Source: Diphasiastrum complanatum
Lineage: Eukaryota > Streptophyta > Lycopodiopsida > Lycopodiales > Lycopodiaceae
Direction: 5' to 3'
NCBI GenBank assembly: GCA_029204225.1
Contig: CM055098.1
Location: forward strand, 15,954,858-16,018,857
DNA: 64,000 bases
In this document: one piece after another, positions 24,622 through 37,830 of the stretch
How positions within the stretch are numbered: position 1 is the stretch's first letter
Layout: every line of letters begins with the position of its first letter
Position numbers and translations under genes: made by a program
The notes under the pieces: model-generated
Told to the model about the DNA's origin: nothing
Database searches by the model: none
The model's input: the letters and a program-made list of their open reading frames with translations, nothing else

Positions 24622-25195
24622 TGTGATTATTTCATAAATTTGTTAACAGTAGTGAATGCATCTGGCAATCTGGTTTAGTGCGTTTATAAATTTTGCGTTG
24701 TAGATCTGTGAAGAATTGGACATCAACCGAGCTTGTAGATTGCACCTTTGATTCGGCATTTTGCTTTGACAGCATATGATCACGTTATAGCTTCTGATGG
24801 AGTAGGACCTATAAGAAATCTCATTGGCGCTTATGTAACCCTCATTTGGTCAGGGTTTTGTTAAGCGAGCGAGCTTGGTTGATCCCCTGAACTTTGGAGT
24901 CATTTATGTCTGTATAACTCCTCTTTTTAATTCGTTTGGAAAGCATCCGGATACAATATTTTAAGTCTTCATGGTCAGGTTTAAGAACATGTACGAAACT
25001 GGGGTTACCTGATTCATTGCGTCTTTATAAGCTTCTCTTGAAGAAGCAGGGCTATATATCTGGAATACGTTGGAATGTGGGATCTATGGTTCAAAGAATA
25101 TAAGTATCCTCTCAGCCTTGTAGGTTAAAGCATCCTCTCAGCAGACGGAAGCAATTAGCGGTGATCTTAGGAGGACAACAACAGACTTTGTAAAG

Positions 25196-27988
25196 ATGAA
25201 TGCATTTCGATTTGCTGGTGACATGACACATCTTCTAAGTATTGTTGTTCTGCTGCTCAAGATTTACACGATGAAATCGTGTGCTGGTACAGTCTTCCTT
25301 TTATCGCGTTTGATTTGCTTCCTGATTTACGGAGCTGTCACTAATATAAGGCTCATTGTCGAGCCGTTGCTTCTTCCGTCTCTTTCTTTATTTGTAATAC
25401 GTGTTTCCAATTCTATTCTGCGTCATGAATCTATGTAAGTTTCTCAAGGTCTTTGATCTCGATAATGGTGATTTTTATTATCAAGCAGATTATGTGAGCT
25501 TTATGTTTTATCCTATTGTTTTAATATGTACTCTTTTGAGATGCTCAAGGACCACGTTCTCTGGAAATAATGTCCTCATGAATCTTGACTTTGACTTACT
25601 GTGTTCGAAGCTTCTGGTTGCTCCTTGTAAGTATAATGTTGATAATGTGTCAATTCACATTCATCTTTTGTTATCTTCAACCTGATTATATTCTCGTATG
25701 TGTATAAAGTTGTTATAGGCTGTACTTGTATGCCGTTATGTCAGATTTGGCAGGTGATTCTTTAAAGACGCTGTCGGGACTGTATTTTTGTAAGCTGTGC
25801 AATTAGGTGTCCCGTCACGGTTTGATGAAGTTAGATGTCAGGTCTGGGTGCTCTTCTAAGTGTTCGATGCTCAAATTCTGTTGGAACTTCGAAAGTGCAT
25901 TCATCTATCAAAGAAGCGACAGTTGCATTTCTTATTATTGTGACTTTCATCAGCCTCTAGTTTTACCTGCCCAATCAATCCAAATATTTTTAATATTAAT
26001 TGCCATTGTGTTGCAGCAGCGGAATAATTTTGGAGAAAGGTGAAAAAAGCTTTGTGCTCTATGAAATGTAGTATGGAACATCAGAAGTAAATATGAAAAT
26101 GTGGTAATTAGATGCTCAAGAGTTAGTAGATGTGTTTACTTGTTGGATGAATATGTTTGTTTTTGCCTTTACTGATGATGGTTTTTGTTATCAATGGCCC
26201 TTGCCTCACAGGAATTTCACTTAAAACACAAGAACTCTATGCTCTCGTCTTTGCGACTCGTTATGTTGACCTTTTCACAGATTTCATCTCTCTTTACAAT
26301 ACTGTCCTGAAGGTGATATTTTTGGCGAGCTCATTTTCAATTGTCTGGTACATAAGATCACATAAAGCAGTGCGCCGATCTTATGATAAGGAGCAAGACA
26401 CGTTTCGACATTATTTTCTAGTTATCCTGTGTTTCATATTGGCTCTTCTCATTCATGATAAGTTCAGTGTTCGTGAGGTAAGCATCTGAAACTTAGTAGA
26501 AGAGGTCCACGGGAACTTTCCAAGATGATAACAAATTAGCATTGTTTTTGTTGTGTAATTCTTTACTAGCCCCAGTATTTTATCAAAATCCTTACCATGT
26601 TTTTCCAAATGGCATTAGAATAGTAATACCAAGAATTGCTTGTTCTTGCACCTTACGTATACTCTTCTATTTGTTTCGAATAAAATGAGCAGCCAATTTT
26701 CCTATCATCCAATGCTTCCTCATTTTTTTGGTTAATGTTGAATTGTGCACTTGTACAGATCTAAGAATGCAGTATTTCAAATTGAGGACTAACACTTGGC
26801 ATTGACCAATCAACGTACCAGGTTCTATGGACATTTTCTCTATATCTTGAAGCAGTAGCTATCCTTCCTCAGCTTGTACTATTGCAAAGAACAAAGAATG
26901 TTGACAATTTGACCGGCAATTACGTTTTCTTACTGGGGTGTGTGTAGTATGGCTTTGGACCCTTGCAAACTTTCCTCCTGATGAATCGAGTTGCAGTGTC
27001 ATTTTCCTTTTTCCATAAAAAACTTATGCTATTGCGTATTGGTCTACTTTGTAATTTTGTCTGTCAGATATGGTTGCAAGACACACAATCTTATAGCTTC
27101 TGATTAAGTTGGTTTGTCATTTGGAATATTTTGCTCTTTTTTTTGCACATGGCAAGCCATCTCAGTAGCCTTTAAAGTATCATGTAATAAATAGCTCTAG
27201 ATTGCTATTGGCTGCATAAGGTCCAGAATTAGTTGCTAATTGCTATTCCTGAGTCACTGAAGCCATGTTTTCCTTGATCGTCTTCTCTCTAAGCTCCTCT
27301 TTCAAATTTGAGCAGGCTGAAATTTCTTTGATAGTCCCATGAAGTTTTGCTTTGAATTTTTTTCGCCCAGCTTAAGAACTAGATGTGTACATGCAGAGCG
27401 TACCGTGGACTGTACATATTAAACTGGATCTACCGGCTCATGACGGAGAAGAATTATCAGCAATGGATTAGTAAGACCACCTAGAGACAAGACAAGCTCA
27501 GCTGCTTATCAAATCTGGTTAACTAGGGGGCAACGCTTTTTTTTGTTTTGTTTTTTTTAATATGATCATGAGTGCTGATGACTAGACTACTGTAGCGATA
27601 CTCTGTTCTTTTTATAAAGGGGCTATCTGGCTCAATTTCTGGCACTTTTTGTTACTCTGTTGTAATTGAAATTTTTGGCAACAATTCCAATTCTCACAAT
27701 TGTGGCCTTTTGCAGCATGGGTATCTGGTGTAGTGCAGACAGCTCTTTATGCAGATTTTTTTTACTACTATATCAAAAGGTTTTTCCCTGTCGGAGAACT
27801 CATTTTTATTGTTGTTAAGACCTTCTCTGAAGTTTTCGGTTTGCACTGAACTGTAACTTGGCTAAGAAATAGAATAGTTCTTTTTTCCATTTTCTGTAGT
27901 TTACTTTGGCATAGTTATAACCTTGCTTGTATGGATTGTGGATCCTTGCAGCTGGAAAAACAGTGAAAGGCTACACCTTCCTGCATAG
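25196..27988 (+). CDS. ERD2: ER lumen protein-retaining receptor (K/HDEL receptor), 6 exons
   Basis: Coding exons are 25196-25286, 26212-26477, 26822-26937, 27397-27470, 27716-27779 and 27952-27988. They join in frame with GT-AG introns to give 215 residues, the usual plant length. Exon 1 reads MNAFRFAGDMTHLLSIVVL. Exon 2 starts ISLKTQELYALVFATRY and includes RRSYDKEQDTFRHYFLV. Exon 3 has LEAVAILPQLVLLQRT and NLTGNYVFLLG. Exon 4 has YILNWIYRLMTE. Exon 5 has YADFFYYY with the aspartate known to matter for retrograde transport. Exon 6 ends LHLPA and TAG. The protein is a seven-helix Golgi receptor that binds C-terminal K/HDEL on escaped ER proteins and returns them to the ER in COPI vesicles. 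No stop or frameshift was found. The start is supported by the conserved MN-FR-AGD N-terminus. Confidence 0.97.
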
Positions 27989-28026
27989 GTGGTGCAAACC
28001 ATTCAAGTGGCTCTGACCATCCATGT

Positions 28027-28032
28027 AATAAA
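28027..28032 (+). terminator. ERD2 polyadenylation signal
   Basis: AATAAA lies 39 bases after the ERD2 stop codon, at the usual place for a plant near-upstream element. Confidence 0.6.
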
Positions 28033-30870
28033 ACAGTGCTGATATATTTATGCTGTGAACCACTTCTCATAAAGCGTACTTTGAAAGTAACATTTTACGG
28101 AATAGGTTGTCACAAAATTCAATTCCCTGTGAGCCCATTGTACATGGACTTTTTTTTTATTAGAAGGTAGAGAAACTAATTAAGGTGATTGTCAGCTTAG
28201 TTATTAAGAAGCACCATATGTTATACCACCGGTTCACAGGAGGCCATTTTTCTGGTGCATAATGATACAATGTGAGCAGTCATTGAGCATTGGTTGTTGG
28301 CCTTGAAAATAAGATCTTATTGTGGTTTGAGCTTGTGCATTGTTGAATCATTCTTACAGGTTGAAACATCAAATTTACAAGTGCAAACATTGAGGTAGAT
28401 ATTCTGTTTGCCTTCTGCGTTGAAAAATCAAGGCTTTCTTTCTTCAGAAACTAGAGGTCATTGTGTGGTACTCGTTATAGACGATGTCCTTTGGCTGCAT
28501 TTAGATTTTTGCCCCGATTCTACTCCTTTCAACCATGTATACTGTGATGCAGTTTCCAATTTGAAGCCCTAAGGTATGAACTCAACTCAATTATGCCTTA
28601 GAAAATTGAGCTTTTGATGGTACTAGATTGATATTTGACCATTATTGATCAGAAACATGGCAGACAATGCTTCACAATCATTTGGTGTGTCACTTCTTCA
28701 AAGCAAGGATGCTATGCTAATGCATCTCCTTGGATGTTTGTTTTCTATATTTTGAATTCATGTTAGTGAGTGAATGAGCAATCGAGTGTGTGTGCGTTAT
28801 TTACGACTATATACTTTTACACACTTGATTCAATACCTCTTGATTATTTCTAATTTGCTTATATTTTAATTTCGGCAATCAATAAAGTTTTTGTTTATGT
28901 TTGGTATCGTAGAACCACTGCAACATTTTCTCTATGTTATTAGATGCCATGTCAAAATATATTCTTTATGCAAGTAGCAGGCCAGCTCGTCTATTGGGTT
29001 TATAAGTGATTGAATGTATTGTAATACTTAGTGTAGTCAAAAGACTGATTACACAAATGGACAAATGTATCTTTCATCTCATTGACAACTTCTAGGTGGT
29101 TGAAGTTATTGACTATTTGGTAGACGAAAATACTGTCTACCTATAAAAGACAGTTGAATCCTCTAAGGTACTAATAGTTTGGGCAAATTAGCATATTGTT
29201 TAGCTTTCATTCAATGTATCATTGAATGTAATGATGATTAATTGTAGTTAGTCGGGGACACTTGAGGACCATAGCATGCACTTTTGTTGTTTAGATCTGT
29301 ATCATTAAGTGTGAGAAGAGCAATGTTTGAGAAATAAGTAGCCATAGCTTGTTGGAAAGAGGAGCTCAAAAGCTTTAGGATGGTGTCTTTGCATGTTAAA
29401 GGTTGTTACCAAAGTCATGGCCAAAAGTGTTATTTTTGCGTAGCTAACCAACGAACAACTACATACATTTGTCTTAAAAATTGAGGCACGTTTGCTAAAA
29501 TAACATGTGACACGGACTTGGAGAATAGGACAAGCTTTTTCAAGGCAACGAGAGGGCGTTTTATCCTATATTCCTTCTATTGGTCCTCATGTTCCCCCCA
29601 TCTACATATGGGGGTGGGTGTGGGAGTGCTGCTTGGGGTTGAGTAGCAAAGGGTTGGCAATGTTTCTATATGGATACATGGGTGTAGTTCAAGGAGGTAT
29701 CTTGAACAAGTTTGCACCCATGTAAAATGCAAAGGAGACAAGCTTAGCTTAGCAGCTGTGTGCAAAGGGGCACACTATAATGTTGGGGACTTGTATTTCT
29801 AACTTTCCAATGACTATACAAGTGGAGAATCTCATTTTTTATCTTAAGAACATATACATGAGAACTTAGTCGAAGCTTTTTTATTGTTTACATATGGAAG
29901 GCTATTTCTTTGGCCAAGAGAATGGAGTCCACTTTGGGTAAAAGTACAAAGAAACAAGGCAATTAATGATGCTCACGCAATTAGAAGTTTCTAGAAAAAC
30001 TCAAGTTTTGCAAGGATAAGAAGCAAATGAGAATCCTAAGGAAAAGAACAAGGCTATAAAGCAAGTTGATGTTGATTAAAAAAAGTTATTTTAGATCTGG
30101 CAAACCTACGCACTTTCATTTTCAATCAATAAGAAACAAGAAAGGAAGCAAAGGCTATGGATAAAGAAGAGGTTGTTGTTGAAAGCAAGATGATTTTTGC
30201 TCTGCACGAAAGATGTATAGCACTAAAAAACGATGTCCAAGCGAAGTAGTATAAAGGTAATGTGATCCAACTCTTGGGTAAAACTAATCAAAAGTTATTT
30301 GATTATACTTGAGCTCAAATAATTATAGTCTTTTGTGTAGCTACTTGGGTTACTTATTGTTCCTACTTCGAGGTTTATTACCGTAGGGGTTGCCTACTGT
30401 TCCTACCTGAAGGCTTCTTGGCATCAACTCAAGATAGCCAATGTGCAGAAGGATGTGTATGTCTTAGAAGTCAATTCTAGCATTGGAGATTACCAAGACT
30501 TATTGTTCAACTTGAATTTTCAAAGATGTGACATGGAGCTTGAATCAAGCAGTTTCAATGTGTTAATTCTGTAGTTGATTGAATGTTATCGGATTCTCAC
30601 GCAATCTTCTAACTGAATTTCAGCTATCGCAAATCGTATGGGAATATCCAACTGCAGACTTGCAACCCCAAAACTACGGAGAGTGTCAACGTGAAACTAA
30701 CAACGAGAGCTTCAGAACTTATATTCACTGGGAGCAGTACCACCAAAGAAAGTCGACAAGTAGTGGACCCGGCCAACGGGCAAACAAAAAGCCCGACACC
30801 TCACCATCATATTTTACGGCAACAGGAACAAAAGCATCGCCGAGTCGGCAAGTGTAACTAAAGCTACCAG
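28033..30870. other. No gene seen
   Basis: This is the 3' flank of ERD2 plus about 2.8 kb of AT-rich DNA. A plus frame at 30579-30857 (92 codons) and others near 29507-29765 have no recognisable family features, so I do not call them genes. Confidence 0.5.
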
Positions 30871-31116
30871 TGTTGTAAAATCAGACACCAGCGAATGGTG
30901 CAATGTACTCGCAAGCCAAAGGTGTGAGAAATAATGGTAGAATAACTCTCAATGGGCCCAAATGTAAAAAGGGACCCAAGTAGTTTAAAATGAATCTAAT
31001 GTAAATTTTTTGTGCAACTCAAGTTGTTATGGCACATGGTTTTGGGTCCATCCAACCATAACCCTAGCTTTGTCTATATATAAGGGCATGTGACACCATG
31101 TTGTAAGAACTTTTTT

Positions 31117-31182
<66 letters not shown>

Positions 31183-31740
31183 TCCTCTTCATTGTTGAAG
31201 GGCCTCCTATTTTTTTTGTATGTGATCTATTATGGATGTTGAAATGTTTGTCATGTTTTTGTTAATCATGCTATGCTCTATCATTATCATAAGCATTCTC
31301 CACATCCAGTTCAAGAAACTAAATCCATAAGATCCACATGCAAGCAAAATAGGTGTTAGATTATCATCCATCAAGAAGTGATCACTAAGATTTGTAAGTA
31401 GGATTTTTTTAATACCATGTTCACCTCCCTTGAGAAGATCAACCGTAAGAGGAGAAGATCTAGAGCCTAGAGAACCAAAAGAAACCAAGAAAAAGAGAAA
31501 AAGAAGAAAAGCGAAAAATTGATGAACTACTCTCACAATCTAGGTTCCATTCCACGTTTAGATCACACACTAAGGTCCGTGATACCCTTAGTAGCCTAGA
31601 ATCATGCTTCTAAAACTAGTTTTACCCTCTCCATTGGATCGTAACCTTACTATGCACGACACTCACCCAGTTGTAGATCCAAAAACCCAGTTGTAAGCCT
31701 CTAAAGCTATAGCTTTAAGGAGGCACAAAAAGGGACTACA
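30871..31740 (+). mobile_element. Ty3/gypsy LTR (family 2), left end tentative
   Basis: The right end (GGGACTACA at 31732-31740) is fixed by the primer site six bases later, and ends ACTACA as in family 1. The left end is placed at TGTTGTAAAATC (30871) only because it gives a TG start. A TATATATAAG box lies near 31075, followed about 40 bp later by a GA microsatellite. The rest of the sequence does not align with family 1. Confidence 0.6.
31119..31180. repeat. (AG)n microsatellite, 62 bp
   Basis: Uninterrupted AG run just downstream of the LTR TATA box, where the transcript would start. Confidence 0.98.
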
Positions 31741-31746
31741 TTTCTT

Positions 31747-31764
31747 TGGCGCCATTGTTAGGGA
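31747..31764 (+). promoter_or_regulatory. Decayed primer binding site for tRNA-Asp
   Basis: TGGCGCCATTGTTAGGGA follows the LTR end after six bases. It matches the tRNA-Asp site seen at 4981 and 18045 with three or four changes. Confidence 0.75.
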
Positions 31765-32560
31765 GATGGTGCTAAAGCTGTTGTAAAAGTGCTTTCCTTT
31801 TTGTTACCTTTTTGCTTCATTTTTTCAAGAGGCATTTTACTTGCCTTTCTCCTTTTCATGTTTTGTTAAAAAAATTTACTTGCTACTCGACAAAGAGCAA
31901 AATAGGCTCTGATCTGCAGTCTCACCAGCGGTTAAATCGTTTACTCGCCATTTTCACTTTACTCACCGATTTTAAAATCTCCTATTTTACTTGTTCTTTT
32001 TGCTCACCATCTTCACATTGCATAGTACCATCATGGAATTACCATCAGACAACTCAACGAGTTAAACATTTTTACTCGTAGAATACTCACCGGTTTTACT
32101 CTCCATTTTCAATAACTACTTTGTTGCTTGTTTTTATTACTCGCCAATCTCATAGTACGTAGTATTTATTTAGATCTGCCATCAGACAAACTGACGAGTT
32201 AAATTTAAATACTTGCCAATTTTACTTGTCATAATACTTGCCATCTGATATGTATTACTCGCCCTTTTGTCAGTCTTCTCTGATGATCAATTCTAGTCAG
32301 CAGACAGCTCGGCAAGTAAAAGTGATTACTTGCACCTATCTTTACTTGTTATCTAATACTCAACATCAAGATATGATCTCATTGGTTCTTAGTACCCCAC
32401 TTGCACTATGAGCTTTTCTCCTAATCACCTTCCTCTTTTCGTTTGTGATCCATTCATTTTCCTTAAGAAAATATTTGCAAAAACATTGAGAAAATTTGAA
32501 AAGCAAAACACCAAAAACAATCTCAAGATTCACTTTGGTGTATGCACCTAAGATCTAGTA
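31765..32560 (+). other. Gypsy family 2 leader with TTTACTCGCC motif array
   Basis: The untranslated leader repeats a short motif in both orientations: TTTACTCGCC (31940), TTACTCACCG (31959), CGAGTTAAAC (32058), TTTACTCG (32070), ACTCACCGG (32085), TTACTCGCC (32137), GACGAGTTAAA (32193), ACTTGCC (32211 and 32236), TTACTCGCCC (32255) and GGCAAGTAAAA (about 32312). This mirrors the CCTTCGCC array of family 1 with a different core. Confidence 0.7.
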
Positions 32561-32599
32561 GGAGGCTATCTATGCTAAATCGAGACATCCCAATCGAGA

Positions 32600-33110
32600 T
32601 AGCCAATGAAAACGTTGATATAGATCCGCTCGTGATGGATGATCCTAGGAATTTCTCATGGCTTCCGGAATTTCTCCAAGATCGATCTACCGAGGTTTGA
32701 TGAGAAGGGAGATCCTAGACGATTCTTACAGATCTACACCCAAGTATGTAGTTTATATGGAGATGACAGCTCAAAAGAGTTATTCACATTACTTAATCTA
32801 TGCCTTATTGACACCACGAAAGATTGGTACTTCAATCTGGAATAGAATGAATGTGACAACTGGAAAATCTTGTAAGTAAAATGCATCACCTAGTTCAAAG
32901 CCACTTGTTTCCTTACCAACCCCTTTCTACAACTAGGATGAATCCATACGGATAAGAAACACAAATCCCTATGCAACTATACTGGACGGATCAAGAGGTT
33001 ACACAACGGATGCGAACATGATAGTGTCCTAGACCACATCATATTGACCTGGTTCATGGTAGAATTACCTAAGGGAATCATGCAATTGATGAAACGACAA
33101 AACTAGTATG
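32600..33110 (+). pseudogene. Ty3/gypsy gag, broken
   Basis: The plus strand reads IDLPRFDEKGDPRRFLQIYT, then KDWYFNLE and, after stops and a frame change, DHIILTWFMVELPKGIMQL. It is clearly similar to the gag at 19360-19590 (DLPKYNGLTDPVRFLQI, DWYYN). Several stops make it non-functional. Confidence 0.8.
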
Positions 33111-36100
33111 TCTCATTCCAAGCCACATGTCTTTGTTTATGTTTGTCTACGAAATCAATCTCATAGATGCTGATGATTTGTTAGAATAAAGTAGAATCGA
33201 ATGTGACGATTGTCATGATAGTACTATTCAAATTTGATAGGTGTAGTCATACATTGAAGAAAGGATCATTCCGCAGAGCTCAATAGTTGCATCTATCAAA
33301 TGCATTTCTTAACTATCTAGGCATTTTTTCCTTCTTCCAACAATAGTAGGGTAGAAAGAGCTCTATCCAGTGTATATACGTCCCCTCCCCATCTTGTACA
33401 TTCCTCCGTACAACCTAGTCAATTTCCCCTTGTAAATTTTTTTAATATTATGCTATCGATGTGTAAAATAGATTTAAAACACCATTTATTGTTATTTATA
33501 GATGTCAATGAGTATGCCAAAAATGATCGCTACTGCAGGTGCACAATGGCTCTCTCTAGAGGTCCATAAAGATCCTAGCCTAGGTTGAAAAAAGCCTAGA
33601 TTTTTGCAAAACTGCATTTTTAGTAAACAACATGAGTTTTCAATGAAAATAATTGTTGAATTTTTTTTTCAATTTGCAATCAGGGAACCAAATTCCAAAA
33701 ATAACAATAGGCGAGTAAAACCAATGGCCTATAAATACGCGAGTTAAACCAAGTTCTATTACTTGCGCATTATTACTTGCCACCCTCATTCTTCACCAAT
33801 TTTACTTGTCGTTGCTCAAAATTAATCGCCTGCATCCTTCTCGCCTTTTTTTTTTTCACTCGCAGCCGATACTCACGCTCAAACTTTTTCACTCATTTTT
33901 TCTCTGTTTTACTCATGCCTTCTCTAGCACTATCTACTCACCTTCCACTGCACTTAAATTTTCTACATCCTATTACTCGCTTTGCTCCTATTTTTGTTTG
34001 TTTTTCTTTCCTCATAGTCCATAGCCACCACTTCCACTATCCTTCTGATCGTCCCTAATGGCACTGAAACATTGTCTTTCGGTCTCCCCAGCTTCCTCAA
34101 ACCTACATAGTGCAATACCCCCCTCATCCGCCACTATCCAAGACATCTATAGTCTCAACAACCAACTCCTCTTCTTCTTCCCAACAATTTGTCTCGTCCT
34201 CCCCAACTACCTCCAAATCCATCGACCGCGAGGAAGGAGAGACCTTACCCCACTCTACACACCTCTCACCTACTGCATCCCACCAACTTTCCTTGGTAGT
34301 CTTGCCTCTTGCCTCTTTACACAAAGCAAAAACTATGACGACTACGTCGTTGTTCTCACCATCGTTGATCTTGCATCCATGAAGATTCCAATCTCCCAAG
34401 ACATCTCCCTAGTCCAATAGGCTTTCACCACATTCGCTAAAACCAATCACCCATGGATTCATGTTGCATAGTTTCCAAAGATGAGTGTCCCAAGAATCAA
34501 AATAAAAAAATCATAGTGGAATCCATTCCATTTTGATCACCGAGCCAAATATAACATATCTAGTCAACATTTTGAGCATGTTGATGTCAAATCTCATACT
34601 TGCTTGTTGAAAGCTTTCAAAATTATTGTTTAATATATTACTAGATCCACTGATCTCAATTTATAGCCATTTAAGCTTTTGATTAGATGCTTGAAACACT
34701 CAAAAATTTGCACAATATAGGCTACACAAGTCACATCTTTTATATACATCATTTATCGTGCCTATAATGTAATCCACATTGACATCAAGGTCATAGTTGT
34801 ATAATACATGCAACAAAAGAGAAATTAATCCATTAGATGAGTATCTTTTGATAGGAAGAGGATGGAAATTTTCTTGCGGAAGCCAGAAGTCACAGTGGTA
34901 TTAAAAGTGTGAGCAATGTATGGAGAAACAAGGTGTGCTACGAGCTTTAGGAAGTCTACATTCAAAGAATATAGTCAGTGGCTTTATGAAGTTTAGCATG
35001 TTTAATGGCGTTTTCAACCATGTGTGGAGTGAAAAGAGAGCAGTGGGCAGGTTGTGGTGAGAGTAAGATAGGAAGAGAGTCTATGGTATATAGTTTTGTG
35101 GCATATTCAGTCTAGGATTCGATTGCTATGGGGGCTCGTGTCGAGGAGTGTCTCGCGAAATGCTGAGAGAGGGAGAGAGAGAGAGAGAGGGAGGGAGGGA
35201 GGGAGGGAGGGGGGGGTGTGGAGAGAGACGTTTGAACTGGGGAGGTGGGGCCAAGGGGAGGTGCAATATGCATGCATGGGAGGGGGCCCCACACATGCAT
35301 CCTCTTCCCCACTTTTTAGTTAAAAAAGTGTACGCACGGGTGAGGGGAGGAGGTTGCACCATGTGCATGCCCCCCTCCCCATACATATGCACACTACATA
35401 CACACAAATAGTTTTAGACCAATCTTGAAGAGAATTCTAACAAACTTGTCAAGGGAGACTGATTTACAGAGTGATCAGTCTATTAAAAAGGATAAAATGT
35501 TGAGGACTATTCATAATGGACTTTCGTTCAAGAAAGGAAAGATATGCGTGCCTGATGCGGATGCAATTTAAAATATATATATGAATGTCATGACTCACCT
35601 TATGTGGGACATCCATGCATACATCGTATCTTGGATTTGGTACAAAGGAATTTGTAATGGCCAAAACTAAAACCTTTTGTAGAATCTTATGTGGTCAAGT
35701 GTGACCAATGCTAGTTAATTGTCTCCAACCTTAGCTCTCAAAATGAGAAAATATAAAATTCCAATTGATTGGTTAAATATAGAGTATGTTTGGCTCACTA
35801 AAGTTAGCCATATATCTATGCATAGCTTCCAAACCTAGGGTTAAAATTTTGCTAAATTTAGGCTTTTCTCCTACTTTAGTTGGAACAATCTTTTTCTCCT
35901 TTTCCAACTTCGCGTGTGTTTCATCCTCATGTCTTCAACGCCCAACTAGGCTATGCCTAATCGAGCCCTCCCAGTGAATTTTTTAAATAGTATGTCATTA
36001 TGATCTATGACCTAAGCTATCATATTGGACGCCCATTTTTACTTAGTATAAATAGTTGATCATACGTCTATTATTTCAGTCATTCATGTAATGCATTGGA

Positions 36101-36432
36101 GTAGAATTTAGCAGCTCTCTCAAGCTTTCAAGCTTGAATACTCTTGAGCATTCTAGCTCAGTTTTTTAGAGTTCTTTTAGAATTTTGCTATTAGCGCTCA
36201 CTGCTTATCAGCATAAGTGCAAATCAGATAGAGTTTTCAAAGATAGCTTAGAGTATGCGATTTCTATCCGCAATTGTTTGGTGCTCATCATTTTGTTGAA
36301 TCAATCTATCCTTTATTGCGTTCAGTGTCATGTCAGAATCTTTGTGATCTCATATTGCTTTTGTCCGATAATTCAATTCTTCATTGTTTGGCTACGTAAT
36401 CACTTTAGCTCTAATGATCTTAAAGTTAGTTG
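33111..36432. other. Decayed repeats, no gene recognised
   Basis: 33700-34010 again contains the family 2 leader motif (GGCGAGTAAAA at 33710, CGAGTTAAAC, ACTTGCC, ACTCGC), so it is probably more leader DNA. 35163-35216 is a purine tract. 36040-36180 has an AGTATAAATAG box followed by a stretch that looks like the R-U5 part of an LTR, but no boundary was found. Open frames in 33777-34420 and 35096-35411 are low-complexity and not called. Confidence 0.5.
35189..35216 (+). repeat. G-quadruplex-type GGGA repeat
   Basis: Five GGGA units run into a G stretch, after a GA-rich tract (35163-35188). On the plus strand it fits the G3N1 quadruplex pattern well. Confidence 0.85.
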
Positions 36433-37830
36433 CTAAAAGAATCCTGTTACCATCTCCAATTTTCTCATCAAACTAAGGCTTCCCAAGTTCAAGTGACCAA
36501 GCCTCTTATGCCACAACTCAGTTTGCGATGGAATGGACGATACAAGTCCATGTTGCCCCTTAATTGTAGCGTTCAACCTGTACAATTTTGTATTGGGCTC
36601 TCTTACTCCATCCGCAATAACTTTGAACTTTTGGTTCACATCCTTCACAAAGCAATGATCATGGGCGAATTCTACTTTCAACTTTTGATCAGTAATGACT
36701 CCAACAGAAAGTAGATTTTTCTTCAAACCTGGTACGTAAAGTACCTCCCTGATCATCCTGCTTTTGCCATCAGGTAGTTGGATTGAAACGATGCCTATCC
36801 CCTTGATCTTGCACACCTCACCATTTGCTTGTGAAACAGATGTTCCATTATCCGACACTTTCAAGCTACTGAACCAATTCTTGTTACCTATCATGTGTCT
36901 TGTGGCTCCCGAGTCAATGTACCATGCTTGATCATCTTGATTAGATGACAATGCAGATATGAAGATGCTAGAGTCTTCAATCTCACCCTCATCGACAAGG
37001 TTACCTGCTTGTTTTGTTTTTCCCTTGTCTTGTTCCACTAGGAATTGCAACATTCACTCTTCCAATGGCCCTTTTTACCACAATGGAAGCACTTGCCTTT
37101 TTTTTTTTTTTGGTTTTACTGGAAGATCCCTCGTCCTCTTGAGACTTGGCAAATTTCTGTTTAGACTTCTTCTTGCCCTTGCCCTTGCCCTTGCCCTTGC
37201 CTTGTTTTTGGCATGTCGCAAGTGCTTGATCGTCAATATTTTGACGTCTAGCTTTCACCATTTCTCGTTGTTGCTCTTCCTGCATCAAGATTCCTATGAG
37301 CTCGTCAAAGGTTGGCAATCTTTCTCTTGATGCTATTCCACTCACAAACATCTGATAGGGTTCTGCAATGCCGCACAATGCATTGTGCACCAGCTCCACA
37401 TCATGTATGCGCTCACCAATAGAATGCGGTTCATCTCTCATTGTCTTGATTCTGGTCATGTACGTATGAATGTACTCTCCTTGCTCTATTCAACTTTGAC
37501 TTCAGAAACATGATTCTTGACGGATTTGACGTCTCGAATTGCTCCTTTAGCACATCTCATGCTTGTCTGGGTGTAACAACATCACAAATGTGGATAATGA
37601 TGTGATCCTTCACTGACAAGTTAATGAAGGTCAAAGCTTTCCTCATCTTTTTATCGAACACTTTGATATCCGCTTCATTTGGCGGCCTTCTCTCATCACC
37701 TGTGACGACTTCCCACACGTCTTTCTCCATCAGTATGTTTTTCATTTTGAATTTCCACAGTGCATAGTTGGAAATCCCGTCCAATTTGCTACTTTCACTC
37801 AAAATGGACTCTCCCATGTTTGCCATCGCA
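36433..37830 (-). pseudogene. Ty1/copia gag-protease, broken
   Basis: The minus strand starts with ATG at 37826 (MANMGESILSESSKLDGISN, then YALWKFKMKNILMEKDVW), the usual gag N-terminus. 37459-37001 has the UBN2 part (LCGIAEPYQMFVSGI, LIGILMQEEQQR) and a Gly-Lys repeat from (TTGCCC)n. A zinc knuckle, CFHCGKKGHWKSEC, is read near 37090-37050 in another frame. 37053-36433 has the protease AWYIDSGATRHMIGN, EVLYVPGLKKNLLSVG and the pre-integrase LWHKRLGHLNLGSLS. Frame changes near 37100 and 37480-37560 break it. It stops after the pre-integrase block. Confidence 0.92.

Noticed and set aside
29507-29765. Opposed frames of 60-72 codons
   Set aside because: No family features, splice context or neighbouring exon supports either.
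33777-34420. Overlapping frames of 72-120 codons
   Set aside because: Serine/threonine/phenylalanine-rich products from pyrimidine-rich leader-like DNA; no domain and no consistent frame.
35096-35411. Four overlapping frames on both strands
   Set aside because: Low-complexity purine/pyrimidine DNA gives open frames by composition.
37150-37201. (TTGCCC)n as an independent repeat array
   Set aside because: It encodes the Gly-Lys stretch of the copia gag and needs no other explanation.
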